NCBI GenBank assembly: GCA_963745675.1
Contig: CAVUYM010000022.1
Coordinates: forward strand, 1-64,000
Origin: JAUIIK01 sp963745675
GTDB lineage: Bacteria; Chloroflexota; Chloroflexia; Thermomicrobiales; CFX8
Direction of reading: 5' to 3'
DNA: 64,000 bases
This document shows, one piece after another, positions 19,457-28,175 of the stretch (its first letter is position 1; every line of letters starts with the position of its first letter). Position numbers and translations under genes: made by a program. The notes beneath the pieces are model-generated. The model saw only the letters and a program-made list of their open reading frames with translations, was not told where the DNA came from and ran no database searches.

Positions 19457-20295
19457 GAAAGCTCTTCCCAGCAGCGACGAGCCAGGCGCTGGATGATGCT
19501 TGCGCCCGCAGTGTGGCCGGGCGTGCCATCGTCGAGCGTCTCGGGCAGGTTGTCGGTATAGACGGTGAGGATGAAGAGCGGCTCGCCATCGGCGTCGAAG
19601 ATGATGCCTGCGTCATTGATATTGCGCGCGCCGGTGCCGGTCTTGTGCGCGACCTTGATGCCTGCCGGGAGCATCGCTGGCAATCGTGCACGCAGCTTCT
19701 GCCAGCTGAGAATGTCGAGTCCGAGCTTGCAGAGATCGGTCGTGCAGCCTAGCTTCGCCGCTGCCTCCTCGTTCTGTGTTCCATCGAGAATCAGTTCCAG
19801 AAGCAGCGCGACATCGTTTGGTGTCGTCGTGTTCGTTGCATCGACCGGATGGTCGCGTTCGAGGTTGCCGGGAGGGATGCCGTGCCGGTGGGTCGTTCCG
19901 ACCATGCCGATTGACTGGCTCAACTCGTTCACCGCATCGAGGCCAACCATGTCGGCGACGGTGCCGGTGCAGGTGTTGTCGCTGACGATAATCATCATCA
20001 CCAGCGCATCCTGGAGGGTGATCGTGAAGCCCGGCTTGAGGTGCTGGAACGTGCCGCTGTTGTTGTTCTGATACTTGGCCTGAATCTCGACCGGTTGATC
20101 GAGGCTGAACTTGCCGTCGTTGACGCCTTTGAGCGCCGTCATCAGGATCGCGATCTTGCGGGTGCTGGCCGAGGGCACGACGACATCACCGGCGCGATCT
20201 GCGGATTCGCCAGTCTTCAGATTCTTGAAGTGCCAGCTTGTTGCAAAGGGCAGTTCATCGCACATGCTATTGAGATCATCAACGAGCTTTTTCAT
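19453..20295 (-). CDS. class A beta-lactamase-like serine hydrolase
   Basis: Protein of 280 residues in the beta-lactamase/D-Ala-D-Ala carboxypeptidase superfamily. It has SxxK (S44-TRK47), the SDN motif (IVSDNTC) and KTG (VAHKTGTGARN). The omega-loop area reads GNLERDHPVDATNTTTP; I cannot place a clear Glu166-xxx-Asn pair, and no signal peptide is visible. Both points argue against a secreted penicillinase. Located between an aminotransferase and a decarboxylase, it may be a cytosolic peptidase or amidase. Intact. Confidence 0.88.
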   Translation of the reverse strand: MKKLVDDLNSMCDELPFATSWHFKNLKTGESADRAGDVVVPSASTRKIAILMTALKGVNDGKFSLDQPVEIQAKYQNNNSGTFQHLKPGFTITLQDALVMMIIVSDNTCTGTVADMVGLDAVNELSQSIGMVGTTHRHGIPPGNLERDHPVDATNTTTPNDVALLLELILDGTQNEEAAAKLGCTTDLCKLGLDILSWQKLRARLPAMLPAGIKVAHKTGTGARNINDAGIIFDADGEPLFILTVYTDNLPETLDDGTPGHTAGASIIQRLARRCWEELS

Positions 20296-20311
20296 GGTTC
20301 CCTTTCCTTAT

Positions 20312-21496
20312 CTAGCGTTCTTTACGTTCCAGAGCGTCAGCGATGCGCTCGAGAGCCTTTTCGATGTTTGGCAGTGAGTTGGCGTAGGAAATGCGCATGA
20401 AGCCTTCCCCCTGCGCGCCAAAGCCAGCGCCGTCCAGCAGCGCGACACCAGCTTCCTGCAACAGGTAATCGGCGACGTCATCACCGTAGGCGCTGACATT
20501 CGGGAAGACGTAAAAGGCGCCTTCGGGCAGGAGACAGCGCACATCGGGGATCTCGTTGAGTCCGGCAACGATTGCGTCGCGCCGTCGCCGAAACTCGCTC
20601 ACCATTGCGCGCGCCTGATCCTGTGGTCCGGTCAATGCGGCGACGCCGGCGAGCTGGGTGAAGCCGGGCACGCAGGAGTTGCAGTTGATTGCCAGACGGG
20701 TGACGGCTTCGGCGATGGCACGCGGCATGACGCCGTAGCCCAGTCTCCAGCCGGTCATCGCATAGGTCTTCGAGAATCCATCGAGGATGATCGTGCGTTC
20801 TGCCATGCCCGGGTAGCTGACAATGCTTCGAACAGGCTCATCGAGATAGACAATTTCGCGGTAGATCTCGTCCGAAAGCACGTAAAAGTCATGCTGGACA
20901 GCTAGTTCGGCCAGCAGGCTCAACTCTTCGTCTCCCAGAAGTCCGCTGGTCGGGTTTCCCGGTGAATTGATGATGACCAGCCGCGTGCGATCTGAAACAA
21001 GATCGCGCAGTTCGTCAAGGTCGAATTTGAAGCCTCGCTCCTCGCGCAGCGCGAGAGGCTTTGGCGTTGCTTCCGAGAAGTTGACGACCGAGCCATAGAT
21101 CGGGAATCCAGGGTCCGGATAGATGACTTCGTCACCTGGTCCGGCCAGCGCCAGAATCGAATAGAACATCACCGGCTTGCCGCCGGGCGTTACGACAACA
21201 TTCTCTGGCGTATAGCTCACTCCGCGCGTTTCCGAGACATGCTGGGCGATGGCTTCCCGGAGCGCAGGGATGCCTGCAGCTGGGGTGTAGTGGGTTTCTC
21301 CATCTCGCAATGCTTGAATGCCCGCTTCGACGATATGCGCGGGAGTGTCGAAGTCCGGTTCACCAATTTCGAGATGGACGACGTCGCGTCCCTGTGCTTC
21401 CAGCGCTCTGGCACGAACGAGCACATCGAAAGCGCTCTCGGTACCGAGCTTGCTCATGCGCTCGGCGAGCCTTGCTCCTGAGTTCATGTCGATCAT
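20312..21496 (-). CDS. class I/II PLP aminotransferase (aspartate aminotransferase family)
   Basis: Aminotransferase of 394 residues, intact. Markers are VVHLEIGEPDFDTPAHI, the HYTPAAGIPALREAI region, IINSPGNPTSG (with the substrate/PLP Asn), VLSDEIYREIVY, the PLP lysine motif DGFSKTYAMTGWRLGY, and FMRISYANS carrying the carboxylate-binding Arg. It is first in a minus-strand run with short spacings, so the run probably forms one amino-acid/peptide catabolic operon. The amino donor cannot be told; the subfamily covers Asp, Ala and aromatic substrates. Confidence 0.93.
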   Translation of the reverse strand: MIDMNSGARLAERMSKLGTESAFDVLVRARALEAQGRDVVHLEIGEPDFDTPAHIVEAGIQALRDGETHYTPAAGIPALREAIAQHVSETRGVSYTPENVVVTPGGKPVMFYSILALAGPGDEVIYPDPGFPIYGSVVNFSEATPKPLALREERGFKFDLDELRDLVSDRTRLVIINSPGNPTSGLLGDEELSLLAELAVQHDFYVLSDEIYREIVYLDEPVRSIVSYPGMAERTIILDGFSKTYAMTGWRLGYGVMPRAIAEAVTRLAINCNSCVPGFTQLAGVAALTGPQDQARAMVSEFRRRRDAIVAGLNEIPDVRCLLPEGAFYVFPNVSAYGDDVADYLLQEAGVALLDGAGFGAQGEGFMRISYANSLPNIEKALERIADALERKER

Positions 21497-21534
21497 GTCT
21501 CAACTCCCATTTGTCGCCAAATGCGCAGTATAGC

Positions 21535-21563
21535 GCGGACAATTGCAATTCTGCGGCTATAAT
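21535..21563 (+). promoter_or_regulatory. candidate sigma-70 promoter for the JAMM-racemase gene
   Basis: A perfect TATAAT at 21558-21563 lies 35 bases before the TTG start at 21599. The hexamer 17 bases upstream is poor (GCGGAC), so only the -10 box is well supported. Confidence 0.5.
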
Positions 21564-21598
21564 ACGTACAGTGTCAGGAAGCGACGGGACGTCAGCGA

Positions 21599-22984
21599 TT
21601 GAATCGCCCCGATATCATTGACAACCGTACCGAGGTCGGTAACGACACCAGCGCTCATAGCGTCGAAATGACGAATCCTGAGCGCTTGTCACTCCCTGCC
21701 GAAATTCGCGATGAGATCATTGCCAATGCTCTGGCGGATCTGCCGAACGAATCGTGCGGTTTGGTGGCTTTCTCCAACGAACATCCGGTCAAGGTCTTCC
21801 GCGGAACCAACGTGCTCGATAGCCCTACCCGCTTTCGCATGGCCGACGCCGAAGTCGTCAGAGCGATCGAAGAGATGGATCGACACAAATGGCATATGGG
21901 AGCGATATATCACTCGCATCCGTCCTCGCCGGCCATGCCATCGGACACCGATCTGGACGAAGCCAATTGGCCCGATGCCCTGATGTTGATCGTCTCGCTG
22001 GCAGGGGCAGAGCCAGATCTGAAGGGCTACCGTATTAACGTCGCTAAAAAAGCCGTGATCGACGTCGAAATCGATGTGCTCGAACCCAACCCACCATGCC
22101 AGAACAAGGTGTCACTTCTGAATGTTGTTCGCCGACGTGTGTCGGGACTCTTCTCTCTGCCGAGTGAAGGAGAGGTGAATCCAGTCGCGTCCGGCGCACA
22201 GGCGACTGACGAAGTCATCCCGAATAATCGTTCGGTGGTCGGGATTCTCGGTGGCATGGGGCCAGCCGCCACGGGCGATCTCTATCTGAAGATCATCGCA
22301 GCGACACCTGCCGATGTTGATCAGGATCACATCCCGGTGATCATCTATTCTGATCCGCGGGTGCCCGACCGCACAGATGCTTTGCTTCACGATGGGCCGG
22401 ACCCGGTGCCATGGTTGGTACGCGGTGCGCGCCAGCTAGGGCTGCTCGGAGTGAGCTTCATCGTCATCCCCTGCAACACCGCGCACGCATTTCTCGACCA
22501 GGTTGAGCCGCAAATTGATACACCGGTGCTGAGCATGCTGGATACCGCCGCCGACGCCATAGCAGAGGGCTATCCCGGTGTGCGGAGAGTTGGGTTACTG
22601 GCCACGACCGGTACGATTCGTTCAGGCATCTATCAGAATGCGCTGAAGCGGCGTGGGATCGAAGTGATTGTCCCGGATGACGAACTGCTCGAACATTGCG
22701 TGATGCCGGCTATACGAGCAGTAAAGGCGAACAACTATCACGAATCCGTTCGCTCTCGTCTGGTCGAAGCGGCGGACTACCTCGAAAGCCGGGGGGCGCA
22801 TGCGGTTCTCGCCGCTTGTACAGAAATTCCAGTGGTATTGTCGGCTGACGATATCAATCTACCATTGATAGATGCGACTGATGAGTTGGCAAAGGCCGTC
22901 GTTCGCGAGGCACTGGATCGAGATGCCAGGAGCGCCGTAGCTCCTCTGGCTGTCACCGGCGGCCGAAAGCGCTACGGTTCATGA
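21599..22984 (+). CDS. JAMM (Mov34/MPN, M67) metalloprotease fused to aspartate/glutamate racemase
   Basis: One uninterrupted frame of 461 residues with two domains. Residues about 30-165 form a JAMM zinc protease of the Mec/CysO-processing type: Glu51 in NESCG, then H105-S-H107 and S115/D118 in HSHPSSPAMPSDTD. After a linker of about 40 residues, 212-445 form an Asp/Glu racemase-type domain: VVGILGGMGPAATGDLY, first cysteine C292 in VIPCNTAHAF, second C407 in LAACTEIP. The first would cut an isopeptide or C-terminal tag, the second would racemise an amino acid. The start may be TTG 21599 or ATG 21668. The stop overlaps the DinB start (ATGA). Confidence 0.9.
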   Translation: MNRPDIIDNRTEVGNDTSAHSVEMTNPERLSLPAEIRDEIIANALADLPNESCGLVAFSNEHPVKVFRGTNVLDSPTRFRMADAEVVRAIEEMDRHKWHMGAIYHSHPSSPAMPSDTDLDEANWPDALMLIVSLAGAEPDLKGYRINVAKKAVIDVEIDVLEPNPPCQNKVSLLNVVRRRVSGLFSLPSEGEVNPVASGAQATDEVIPNNRSVVGILGGMGPAATGDLYLKIIAATPADVDQDHIPVIIYSDPRVPDRTDALLHDGPDPVPWLVRGARQLGLLGVSFIVIPCNTAHAFLDQVEPQIDTPVLSMLDTAADAIAEGYPGVRRVGLLATTGTIRSGIYQNALKRRGIEVIVPDDELLEHCVMPAIRAVKANNYHESVRSRLVEAADYLESRGAHAVLAACTEIPVVLSADDINLPLIDATDELAKAVVREALDRDARSAVAPLAVTGGRKRYGS

Positions 22985-23466
22985 CGACTATCGACGTTCA
23001 AGATCGAGAGGATCTCATTGATTCTCTCGAGCAAACACCTGTCGTACTCAATGAACTTGTCTCCGATCGAGATGACGAGGAACTTCGTAGGGCTGGGCCT
23101 GGAGGTTCGCTTGGCGCGGTGGAGGTGCTTTCCTATCTGCGAGATTTCGAGGACCTGTTTCTCGGACGATTGATACTGATGGTGGAAGAGGATAACCCGC
23201 GTATCGAGTGGGTAGAAGATTCGCTTTGGCCGATCGAGCGTGACTACGTCAATCAAGATCCGCTGGTGATGTTGCATGAATTTGTCGAAATGCGCAGCCA
23301 GACGGTACAAATACTCATCGACCTGCCGATCCCGGACTGGGAACGAACGGGCCGCCATCCGGCGATGGGCCAGGTGAGTATTCGCCGATACGTTGAGCGT
23401 GTCGTTGAGCGAGACACCGAGTATTTGGACCAGCTACGGGCTGCACTTGGCCAATCTGCCAACTAA
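22981..23466 (+). CDS. DinB family / mycothiol-dependent maleylpyruvate isomerase-like protein
   Basis: Protein of 161 residues, probably a four-helix DinB-type bundle. Helix candidates include LSYLRDFEDLFLGRLILMV and SIRRYVERVVERDTEYLDQL, the latter with the terminal HxxxH-like position reading ERDTEY rather than a clear His triad. Metal binding is therefore uncertain. Its ATG overlaps the fusion gene's stop, so the two are translationally coupled. Members act in thiol-dependent detoxification or are of unknown function. Confidence 0.7.
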   Translation: MTTIDVQDREDLIDSLEQTPVVLNELVSDRDDEELRRAGPGGSLGAVEVLSYLRDFEDLFLGRLILMVEEDNPRIEWVEDSLWPIERDYVNQDPLVMLHEFVEMRSQTVQILIDLPIPDWERTGRHPAMGQVSIRRYVERVVERDTEYLDQLRAALGQSAN

Positions 23467-23514
23467 TCCGGGCGCATCTGCGCGCGATACTAACTGAGGA
23501 ATATGGGAGCAATA

Positions 23515-24291
23515 ATGGAGCTAGAGGGTAAGTTTGCGGTGATTACCGGCGGAACGTCGGGAATTGGTGCGGCAATTGGCCGGCGCTTCGCCGCTGAAGG
23601 TGCAACAGTCGCGCTGGTCGGGCGCAACGCGGAACGTGGCGCTGAGCTGGTCGCCGAGATCGAGGGTAACGGTGGGTCTGCGAGCTTTATCTCGGGCGAT
23701 GTCCGCGATGCAGCGAGTGTCGAACAGATGGCTGCGGAAGTTGCAGCGAAAACCGGTCATGTCGATATCCTCGTAAACAACGCTGGAATAATCGACTTTG
23801 GCAACGTTATCGATATGAGCATCGATGCCTGGGACAACCTGATGAACACAAATGTCCGTGGCGTCTTCCTCTCCTCAAAGTTTATTCTGCCGATGATGCT
23901 CGACAGCGGCGACGGCCGCGGAGGGAGCGTCATCAACATATCATCGAATCTTGGTTCGGTTGGCTCCGCCGGTGTGCCGGCCTACTGTGCATCAAAAGGA
24001 GCGGTGTCGCAGCTGACGCGTGCCATGGCAGTCGAGCATGTTCACCAGGGGGTGCGCGTTAACGCACTCTGCCCGGGTACGACTGATACGCCACTGGTGC
24101 GCGCCCAGGGCGTTGATCGAACGCCTGAAGAGGCAGCAGCAGCCAGCGAGCGCTTCAAAATGCGCTACCCGGTGGGCCGGATTGCGGAAGCTGAAGAAAT
24201 CGCCGATGCGGCGGTTTATCTTGCGTCAGACCGCTCAGCTTTCGTGGTTGGCGCTGAACTAATGATCGATGGTGGGTACACCGCTCAATAA
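23515..24291 (+). CDS. SDR family NAD(P)-dependent oxidoreductase
   Basis: Classical short-chain dehydrogenase of about 258 residues. It has the cofactor motif TGGTSGIGAAIG, ILVNNAG, the catalytic Ser in INISSNLGSVG, and YCASK. The segment GVRVNALCPGTTDTPLV and the tail FVVGAELMIDGGYTAQ are typical of the FabG-like group. The start at 23515 has GGGAG five bases upstream; an ATG at 23503 is an alternative. The substrate is unknown. Confidence 0.93.
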   Translation: MELEGKFAVITGGTSGIGAAIGRRFAAEGATVALVGRNAERGAELVAEIEGNGGSASFISGDVRDAASVEQMAAEVAAKTGHVDILVNNAGIIDFGNVIDMSIDAWDNLMNTNVRGVFLSSKFILPMMLDSGDGRGGSVINISSNLGSVGSAGVPAYCASKGAVSQLTRAMAVEHVHQGVRVNALCPGTTDTPLVRAQGVDRTPEEAAAASERFKMRYPVGRIAEAEEIADAAVYLASDRSAFVVGAELMIDGGYTAQ

Positions 24292-24325
24292 AGACTTGCA
24301 TTGAATATCCGAAAAGTTGAAGGCG

Positions 24326-24407
24326 ATGTCATCTCGAAGGAACTGAGATCTCAGTCGAGCGCCGCGTACGTGTTTGTCTGGAATCTCCCGCCCTGCTCGA
24401 AATGACC
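24326..24407. repeat. dispersed intergenic inverted-repeat element (REP/MITE-like)
   Basis: Between two convergent genes. The ends GTCATCTCGA (24328-24337) and TCGAAATGAC (24397-24406) are imperfect inverted copies, with GAGATCTC and GGAATCTC inside. I recall this TGTCATTTCGAG...CTCGAAATGACA pattern as a non-coding repeat family in many bacterial genomes. A genome search for copies would be needed to prove it. Confidence 0.55.
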
Positions 24408-24444
24408 CAACTGAGCCAGCGACTTTTTCTCAGTCCGCTCGAGA

Positions 24445-24987
24445 TCAATTCGTCGCAAAACGGTTTCGTGCTGTCAAGACGGCGCTCACAATCGCGTCGT
24501 CATCGGCGAGTGTCATCCAACGCTCCGATTTTGCTGCGTCGATCACATCAACTCCCCACGACTTGAGCACTTCAATGGAAGCGGCAGTTCGCGGGTGGGC
24601 ATGGAGCGGTGGGTTTACCGAGAGTGCGACCACGACAGGTGTGCCTCTCCCGATCGCCTCGGCGGTTATCGAGAGCGCCAGATTGTCGGCAATCCCAGTC
24701 GCCAGCTTGTTCAGCGAATTGAATGTGCAGGGTGCGCAGAGGACGATGCCTTCGGGCGGGTACGGCTGAATCAGCTCGTCAAAGTAGCTATCGACAATTT
24801 GAGCGCCATCTACAGCGGCGAATTCTCGCTGGCTGATGACACGGCTGGCATTCTCGGTTGGGACTACGATCACTTGCTGGAAGTGGGCGCTGAGGCGTCC
24901 AGCGATAGCCGGCATCCGGTGTGCCGTGCCTGCTCCGCTCACGACGATGTAAAGAACATCCAACCGCGCTCCAATGCCATCTTTCAC
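24445..24987 (-). CDS. flavoprotein, HFCD/phosphopantothenoylcysteine decarboxylase family
   Basis: Protein of 180 residues with the FMN-binding fold of the HFCD group (Dfp/CoaC, EpiD, UbiX-like). It carries LYIVVSGAG, the flavin site APCTFNSLNKLATGIADNL (equivalent to the PxxxNTxxKxAxGIxDNL motif) and LHAHPRTAASIEVLKSWGV. This is a lone domain without the CoaB part, so it is more likely a peptide- or small-thiol decarboxylase or a prenyl-FMN-type enzyme than the main CoA biosynthesis protein. The start is probably GTG at 24987. Confidence 0.8.
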   Translation of the reverse strand: MKDGIGARLDVLYIVVSGAGTAHRMPAIAGRLSAHFQQVIVVPTENASRVISQREFAAVDGAQIVDSYFDELIQPYPPEGIVLCAPCTFNSLNKLATGIADNLALSITAEAIGRGTPVVVALSVNPPLHAHPRTAASIEVLKSWGVDVIDAAKSERWMTLADDDAIVSAVLTARNRFATN

Positions 24988-25027
24988 GTTGAGGCGTGCT
25001 CCAAATCAACGAAGTCGGGGTGAGCGC

Positions 25028-25246
25028 TCATTGATAGGGCGGCTCGTCGCGGTCGGGGTCTCGTTTGGGATCCATGATCATCAGAAAGCGCGTCACACTG
25101 CCAACACCAATCCCGAAGATAATGATCAGGACACCGTTGATCGCGCGATTGTTCATGATATGGAACGTCGTCGGGATGATCGCCGACAGCATCAGCGCGT
25201 AGAACAACCAGTCGCGCCTGTTCATACGTTCAGTTATTCGTCGCAC
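25028..25246 (-). CDS. small two-helix membrane protein
   Basis: Reads as about 72 residues from a GTG at 25246 with an AGGGAG ribosome site six bases upstream (25251-25257). It has two hydrophobic stretches (LFYALMLSAIIPTTFHI and GVLIIIFGIGVGSVTRFLMI) and a charged tail KRDPDRDEPPY. No family recognised. It ends just upstream of the flavoprotein start and may be cotranscribed with it. Confidence 0.55.
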   Translation of the reverse strand: MRRITERMNRRDWLFYALMLSAIIPTTFHIMNNRAINGVLIIIFGIGVGSVTRFLMIMDPKRDPDRDEPPYQ

Positions 25247-25557
25247 GATTGCTCCCTGATGATGTTCGATGCAGCACTCGCTAAACCAATCGAGGACGGA
25301 ACCGGGCGAAACCGTGCCCAAGTGTATGGAGATGCTGGTTTCGCCGCAACTGTGGCAGCTTCGGGAATCAGCGCATATCAAGGACCGTCACCGCTTTCAG
25401 CGCAAGGCATGCCACTGTCGGTTGAGCCTGGATACATACTTATCAACCGAAAAATCAACCTTTGGATGATGCGCCGCGGGGTGGTTGAGTGCGAAGATAC
25501 ACCTACACGAGCAATGGGGCTCGGGGATGTTCAATGAGGCACCAAGGAGGTTCACTG

Positions 25558-27777
25558 ATGGAGCCGCAAGGTATGACGGGGGCGCTTGCCCTACGCAGCG
25601 CACGCCACCCATGGATTACGCTCGGGGCGTGGCTGGCTGTTTTCATTCTGGCAATTGTCGTCGCGGCCGGTTGGCTTGGCGGCGCGTTGATCCAGGAATC
25701 CAAGACGACCGCGGATCTCGAATCGCTCGCAGCTACCGATCTGATCGACGCTCGGATCTACGGCGGCGTTGAAGCGCCTGCCCAAGAGTTTGTCATCGTC
25801 ACATCAGATCAATTCAGTGTTGACGATTCACAGTTTCAAAACTACGTGACGAATCTGGCAACCGAGATCGACGGGCTGGATGAGGTTGCCACGGTCACAA
25901 CCTACTACCAGACGGGTGCGACCTCAATGGTTGCCAGGGACAATCAGGGCACGATGATCCTGGTCGAACTGGCAGGAGAACCGGAGAAAGCCGCGGAAGA
26001 CTCGGTCGACTTTCTCGCGCTGATCGACGAAGCGTCGACGGCGACACCGGGCTTCGACGTCAAAACGGCTGGTGACGCCAGCATTAACCATGCTTTCAAC
26101 ACGGCAGCTGAAGATACCCTGCAGCGCGGCGAGCTCATCGGCATCGGCGTGGCAATCATCGTGTTGGTCGTTGTCTTCGGTGCGCTAGTGGCCGCCGGGT
26201 TGCCGCTTGTTCTGGCGATCGTTTCAATCCTGACAACGCTCGGTATGACAGCGGTCGTTGGCCAGTTCACTGATCTATCGTTTTTCATCGTCAATATGAT
26301 CTTCATGATCGGTCTCGCGGTCGGTATCGACTACGTGCTCTTCATCGTGTCTCGTTTCCGCGAAGAGCGGGAAGCAGGACATAACAAGCTCGACGCTATC
26401 GTACGCACCGGCGACACATCGAGTAAGGCGATTCTCTTTTCTGGCCTTACGGTCGTGACCGCGCTGGCCGGTCTCCTGATAATTCCCGACAACATCTTCT
26501 TCAGTCTCGGTATGGGAGCCATCCTGGTCGTTATCGCCTCGGTCGTGATGACGATGACGCTGCTCCCGGCTGTGCTCAGCCTGCTCGGCGACCGGATCAA
26601 CAGCGTCCGCCCGCCCGTCATCGGCTACGGGCGGCGCAAGCACGCAAAGGATCAAGGCGTCTGGGCCACCATCGCTCGTCTGGTGATGCGCCGGCCCGTT
26701 GTTAGTGCAGTGCTCTCTGCCGGCCTGCTCCTTTCGCTGGGATTGATCGCCCTCACAATCGACCTCGGGTCCACCGGTGTTACGGCGCTGCCCGCCACTG
26801 AACCAAGCGTTCAGGCATATCTAACCTTGAAGGACGAGTTCCCAGGCGGCGACCTCGAACCGGCGACGATTGTCATCGATGCGCCAGATGTCAACGATGC
26901 AGCCATCCAGGCATCTGTCAATGCGCTGCTGGACGATCTCGCAGGCGATACCGCATTCGGTACGCCTTCCATAGAGGTTGCGCCTTCGAACGATCTGCTG
27001 GTCATAGATGCTCCGATTCTGGCTGACGCTCAGTCGAATGTGGCGACGAGCGCGGTAAATCGGCTGCGCAACGACTACATTCCTTCCCACTTCAGTGGCG
27101 ACACGGCGCTGGTGACTGGAAGCACCGCTGAAACGATCGATTACACCGGCTTGATGACGGATTATCTGCCGTGGGTGCTCGTGCTCGTGCTGTCGATCAG
27201 CTTCGTGCTTCTCATGCTGGCATTCCGTTCGATTGTGGTGCCAGCCAAGGCGATCGTGATGAACCTGTTGTCCGTCTTCGCTGCCTACGGTCTTGTGACG
27301 CTCGTCTTCCAGCACGGCGTCGGCGCAGGTTTGTTCGGATTCACAACTGTCGACCGCATCGACAACTGGATTCCACTCTTCCTCTTCGCGGTGCTCTTCG
27401 GCCTGTCGATGGACTACCACATCTTCCTGCTCAGCCGGATCAAAGAGCGCTTCGATGAGACTGGCGACAACACCGCCGCGGTCGCAGATGGTTTGCGTTC
27501 AACTGGCGGCATCATCAGTGGCGCCGCAGTGATCATGGTCGGCGTCTTTGGAGGCTTCGCACTGGGCCACCTGACGAGCTTCCAGCAGGTCGGCTTTGGT
27601 CTGGCAGCAGCTGTCGTGATTGATGCCACGATCGTCCGCTCGGTGCTCGTGCCATCGACGATGGCGCTACTCGGCAACCGTAACTGGTACTTCCCGAACT
27701 GGCTCGAATGGCTTCCCAAGCTCAATGTTGAAGGTTCCCGGGAGATGGCGGAGCCTGTCGGTGCAATGGGTGACTAA
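25558..27777 (+). CDS. MMPL/RND family transporter
   Basis: Membrane exporter of about 739 residues with the mycobacterial-MmpL-like layout: one N-terminal helix, an extracytoplasmic domain, a block of about five helices, a long linker with two further helices and a second domain, then five helices. Conserved segments include GLAVGIDYVLFIVSRFREER and its C-terminal counterpart GLSMDYHIFLLSRIKERF, both with the helix-4 Asp/Tyr pair used in proton relay. Substrates are probably lipids or hydrophobic compounds. The ATG at 25558 has a perfect AAGGAGG seven bases upstream. A strong hairpin terminator follows. Confidence 0.93.
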   Translation: MEPQGMTGALALRSARHPWITLGAWLAVFILAIVVAAGWLGGALIQESKTTADLESLAATDLIDARIYGGVEAPAQEFVIVTSDQFSVDDSQFQNYVTNLATEIDGLDEVATVTTYYQTGATSMVARDNQGTMILVELAGEPEKAAEDSVDFLALIDEASTATPGFDVKTAGDASINHAFNTAAEDTLQRGELIGIGVAIIVLVVVFGALVAAGLPLVLAIVSILTTLGMTAVVGQFTDLSFFIVNMIFMIGLAVGIDYVLFIVSRFREEREAGHNKLDAIVRTGDTSSKAILFSGLTVVTALAGLLIIPDNIFFSLGMGAILVVIASVVMTMTLLPAVLSLLGDRINSVRPPVIGYGRRKHAKDQGVWATIARLVMRRPVVSAVLSAGLLLSLGLIALTIDLGSTGVTALPATEPSVQAYLTLKDEFPGGDLEPATIVIDAPDVNDAAIQASVNALLDDLAGDTAFGTPSIEVAPSNDLLVIDAPILADAQSNVATSAVNRLRNDYIPSHFSGDTALVTGSTAETIDYTGLMTDYLPWVLVLVLSISFVLLMLAFRSIVVPAKAIVMNLLSVFAAYGLVTLVFQHGVGAGLFGFTTVDRIDNWIPLFLFAVLFGLSMDYHIFLLSRIKERFDETGDNTAAVADGLRSTGGIISGAAVIMVGVFGGFALGHLTSFQQVGFGLAAAVVIDATIVRSVLVPSTMALLGNRNWYFPNWLEWLPKLNVEGSREMAEPVGAMGD

Positions 27778-27797
27778 ATCCTAAGAGTCAACGTTAC

Positions 27798-27827
27798 GAA
27801 CGGGCGCTCCATATGGAGCGCCCGTTC
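27798..27827 (+). terminator. intrinsic terminator of the MMPL gene
   Basis: Perfect 30-base palindrome with arms GAACGGGCGCTCCAT and its complement, followed directly by TTTTTAT. Typical rho-independent terminator 20 bases after the stop. Confidence 0.92.
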
Positions 27828-28135
27828 TTTTTATGCGATACTGGCAATTAAGAGTTTGTTGCACATGGCTCCGAGAGCTAGTTGCTACCTTCGCTCCGAC
27901 TGCTGCCGTTCGTATCGCGTTCGTAACGTTGGAGTGCGATGATGGGCAAAACCTGAGATAATGAGAGGTCGGGCCAATAGCGTATCTGAATGGCCCGCAA
28001 GCGCTTATGAACTCAGGCTGAATTGTGTTCACCCGGTTGGGCAGCATTCCAGCGTGCGAACCGCACTTTGAAAGGGGGATAGATGCAGGGGCGCATCCTG
28101 CACGTTCTAGATGGTACTCAGACGATTTTTTGTGG

Positions 28136-28155
28136 TTGACACCCGACAGTGTCAA
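28136..28155. promoter_or_regulatory. 7-bp inverted repeat at the propeller gene start, possible operator
   Basis: TTGACAC (28136-28142) and GTGTCAA (28149-28155) are perfect inverted copies around six bases, 20 bases before the preferred GTG start. TTGACA here could also be a -35 box, but no -10 fits at 17 bases. Confidence 0.4.
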
Positions 28156-28175
28156 AGGGAAGTGAGTGGGAAAAC

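Larger units (their letters stand above)
27778..28175. other. intergenic region: terminator and upstream region of propeller gene
   Basis: About 400 bases without a credible gene. It holds the MMPL terminator at 27798 and, next to the downstream gene, an inverted repeat at 28136-28155. Nothing else recognised in 27835-28130. Confidence 0.6.

Noticed and set aside
19453..20295. Antibiotic-resistance beta-lactamase
   Set aside because: SxxK, SDN and KTG are present, but no export signal and no clear omega-loop Glu; context is amino-acid catabolism.
27781..28155. Open frame of about 124 codons on the minus strand between the MMPL and propeller genes
   Set aside because: It begins within the promoter region and ends in the terminator palindrome, with no family resemblance.
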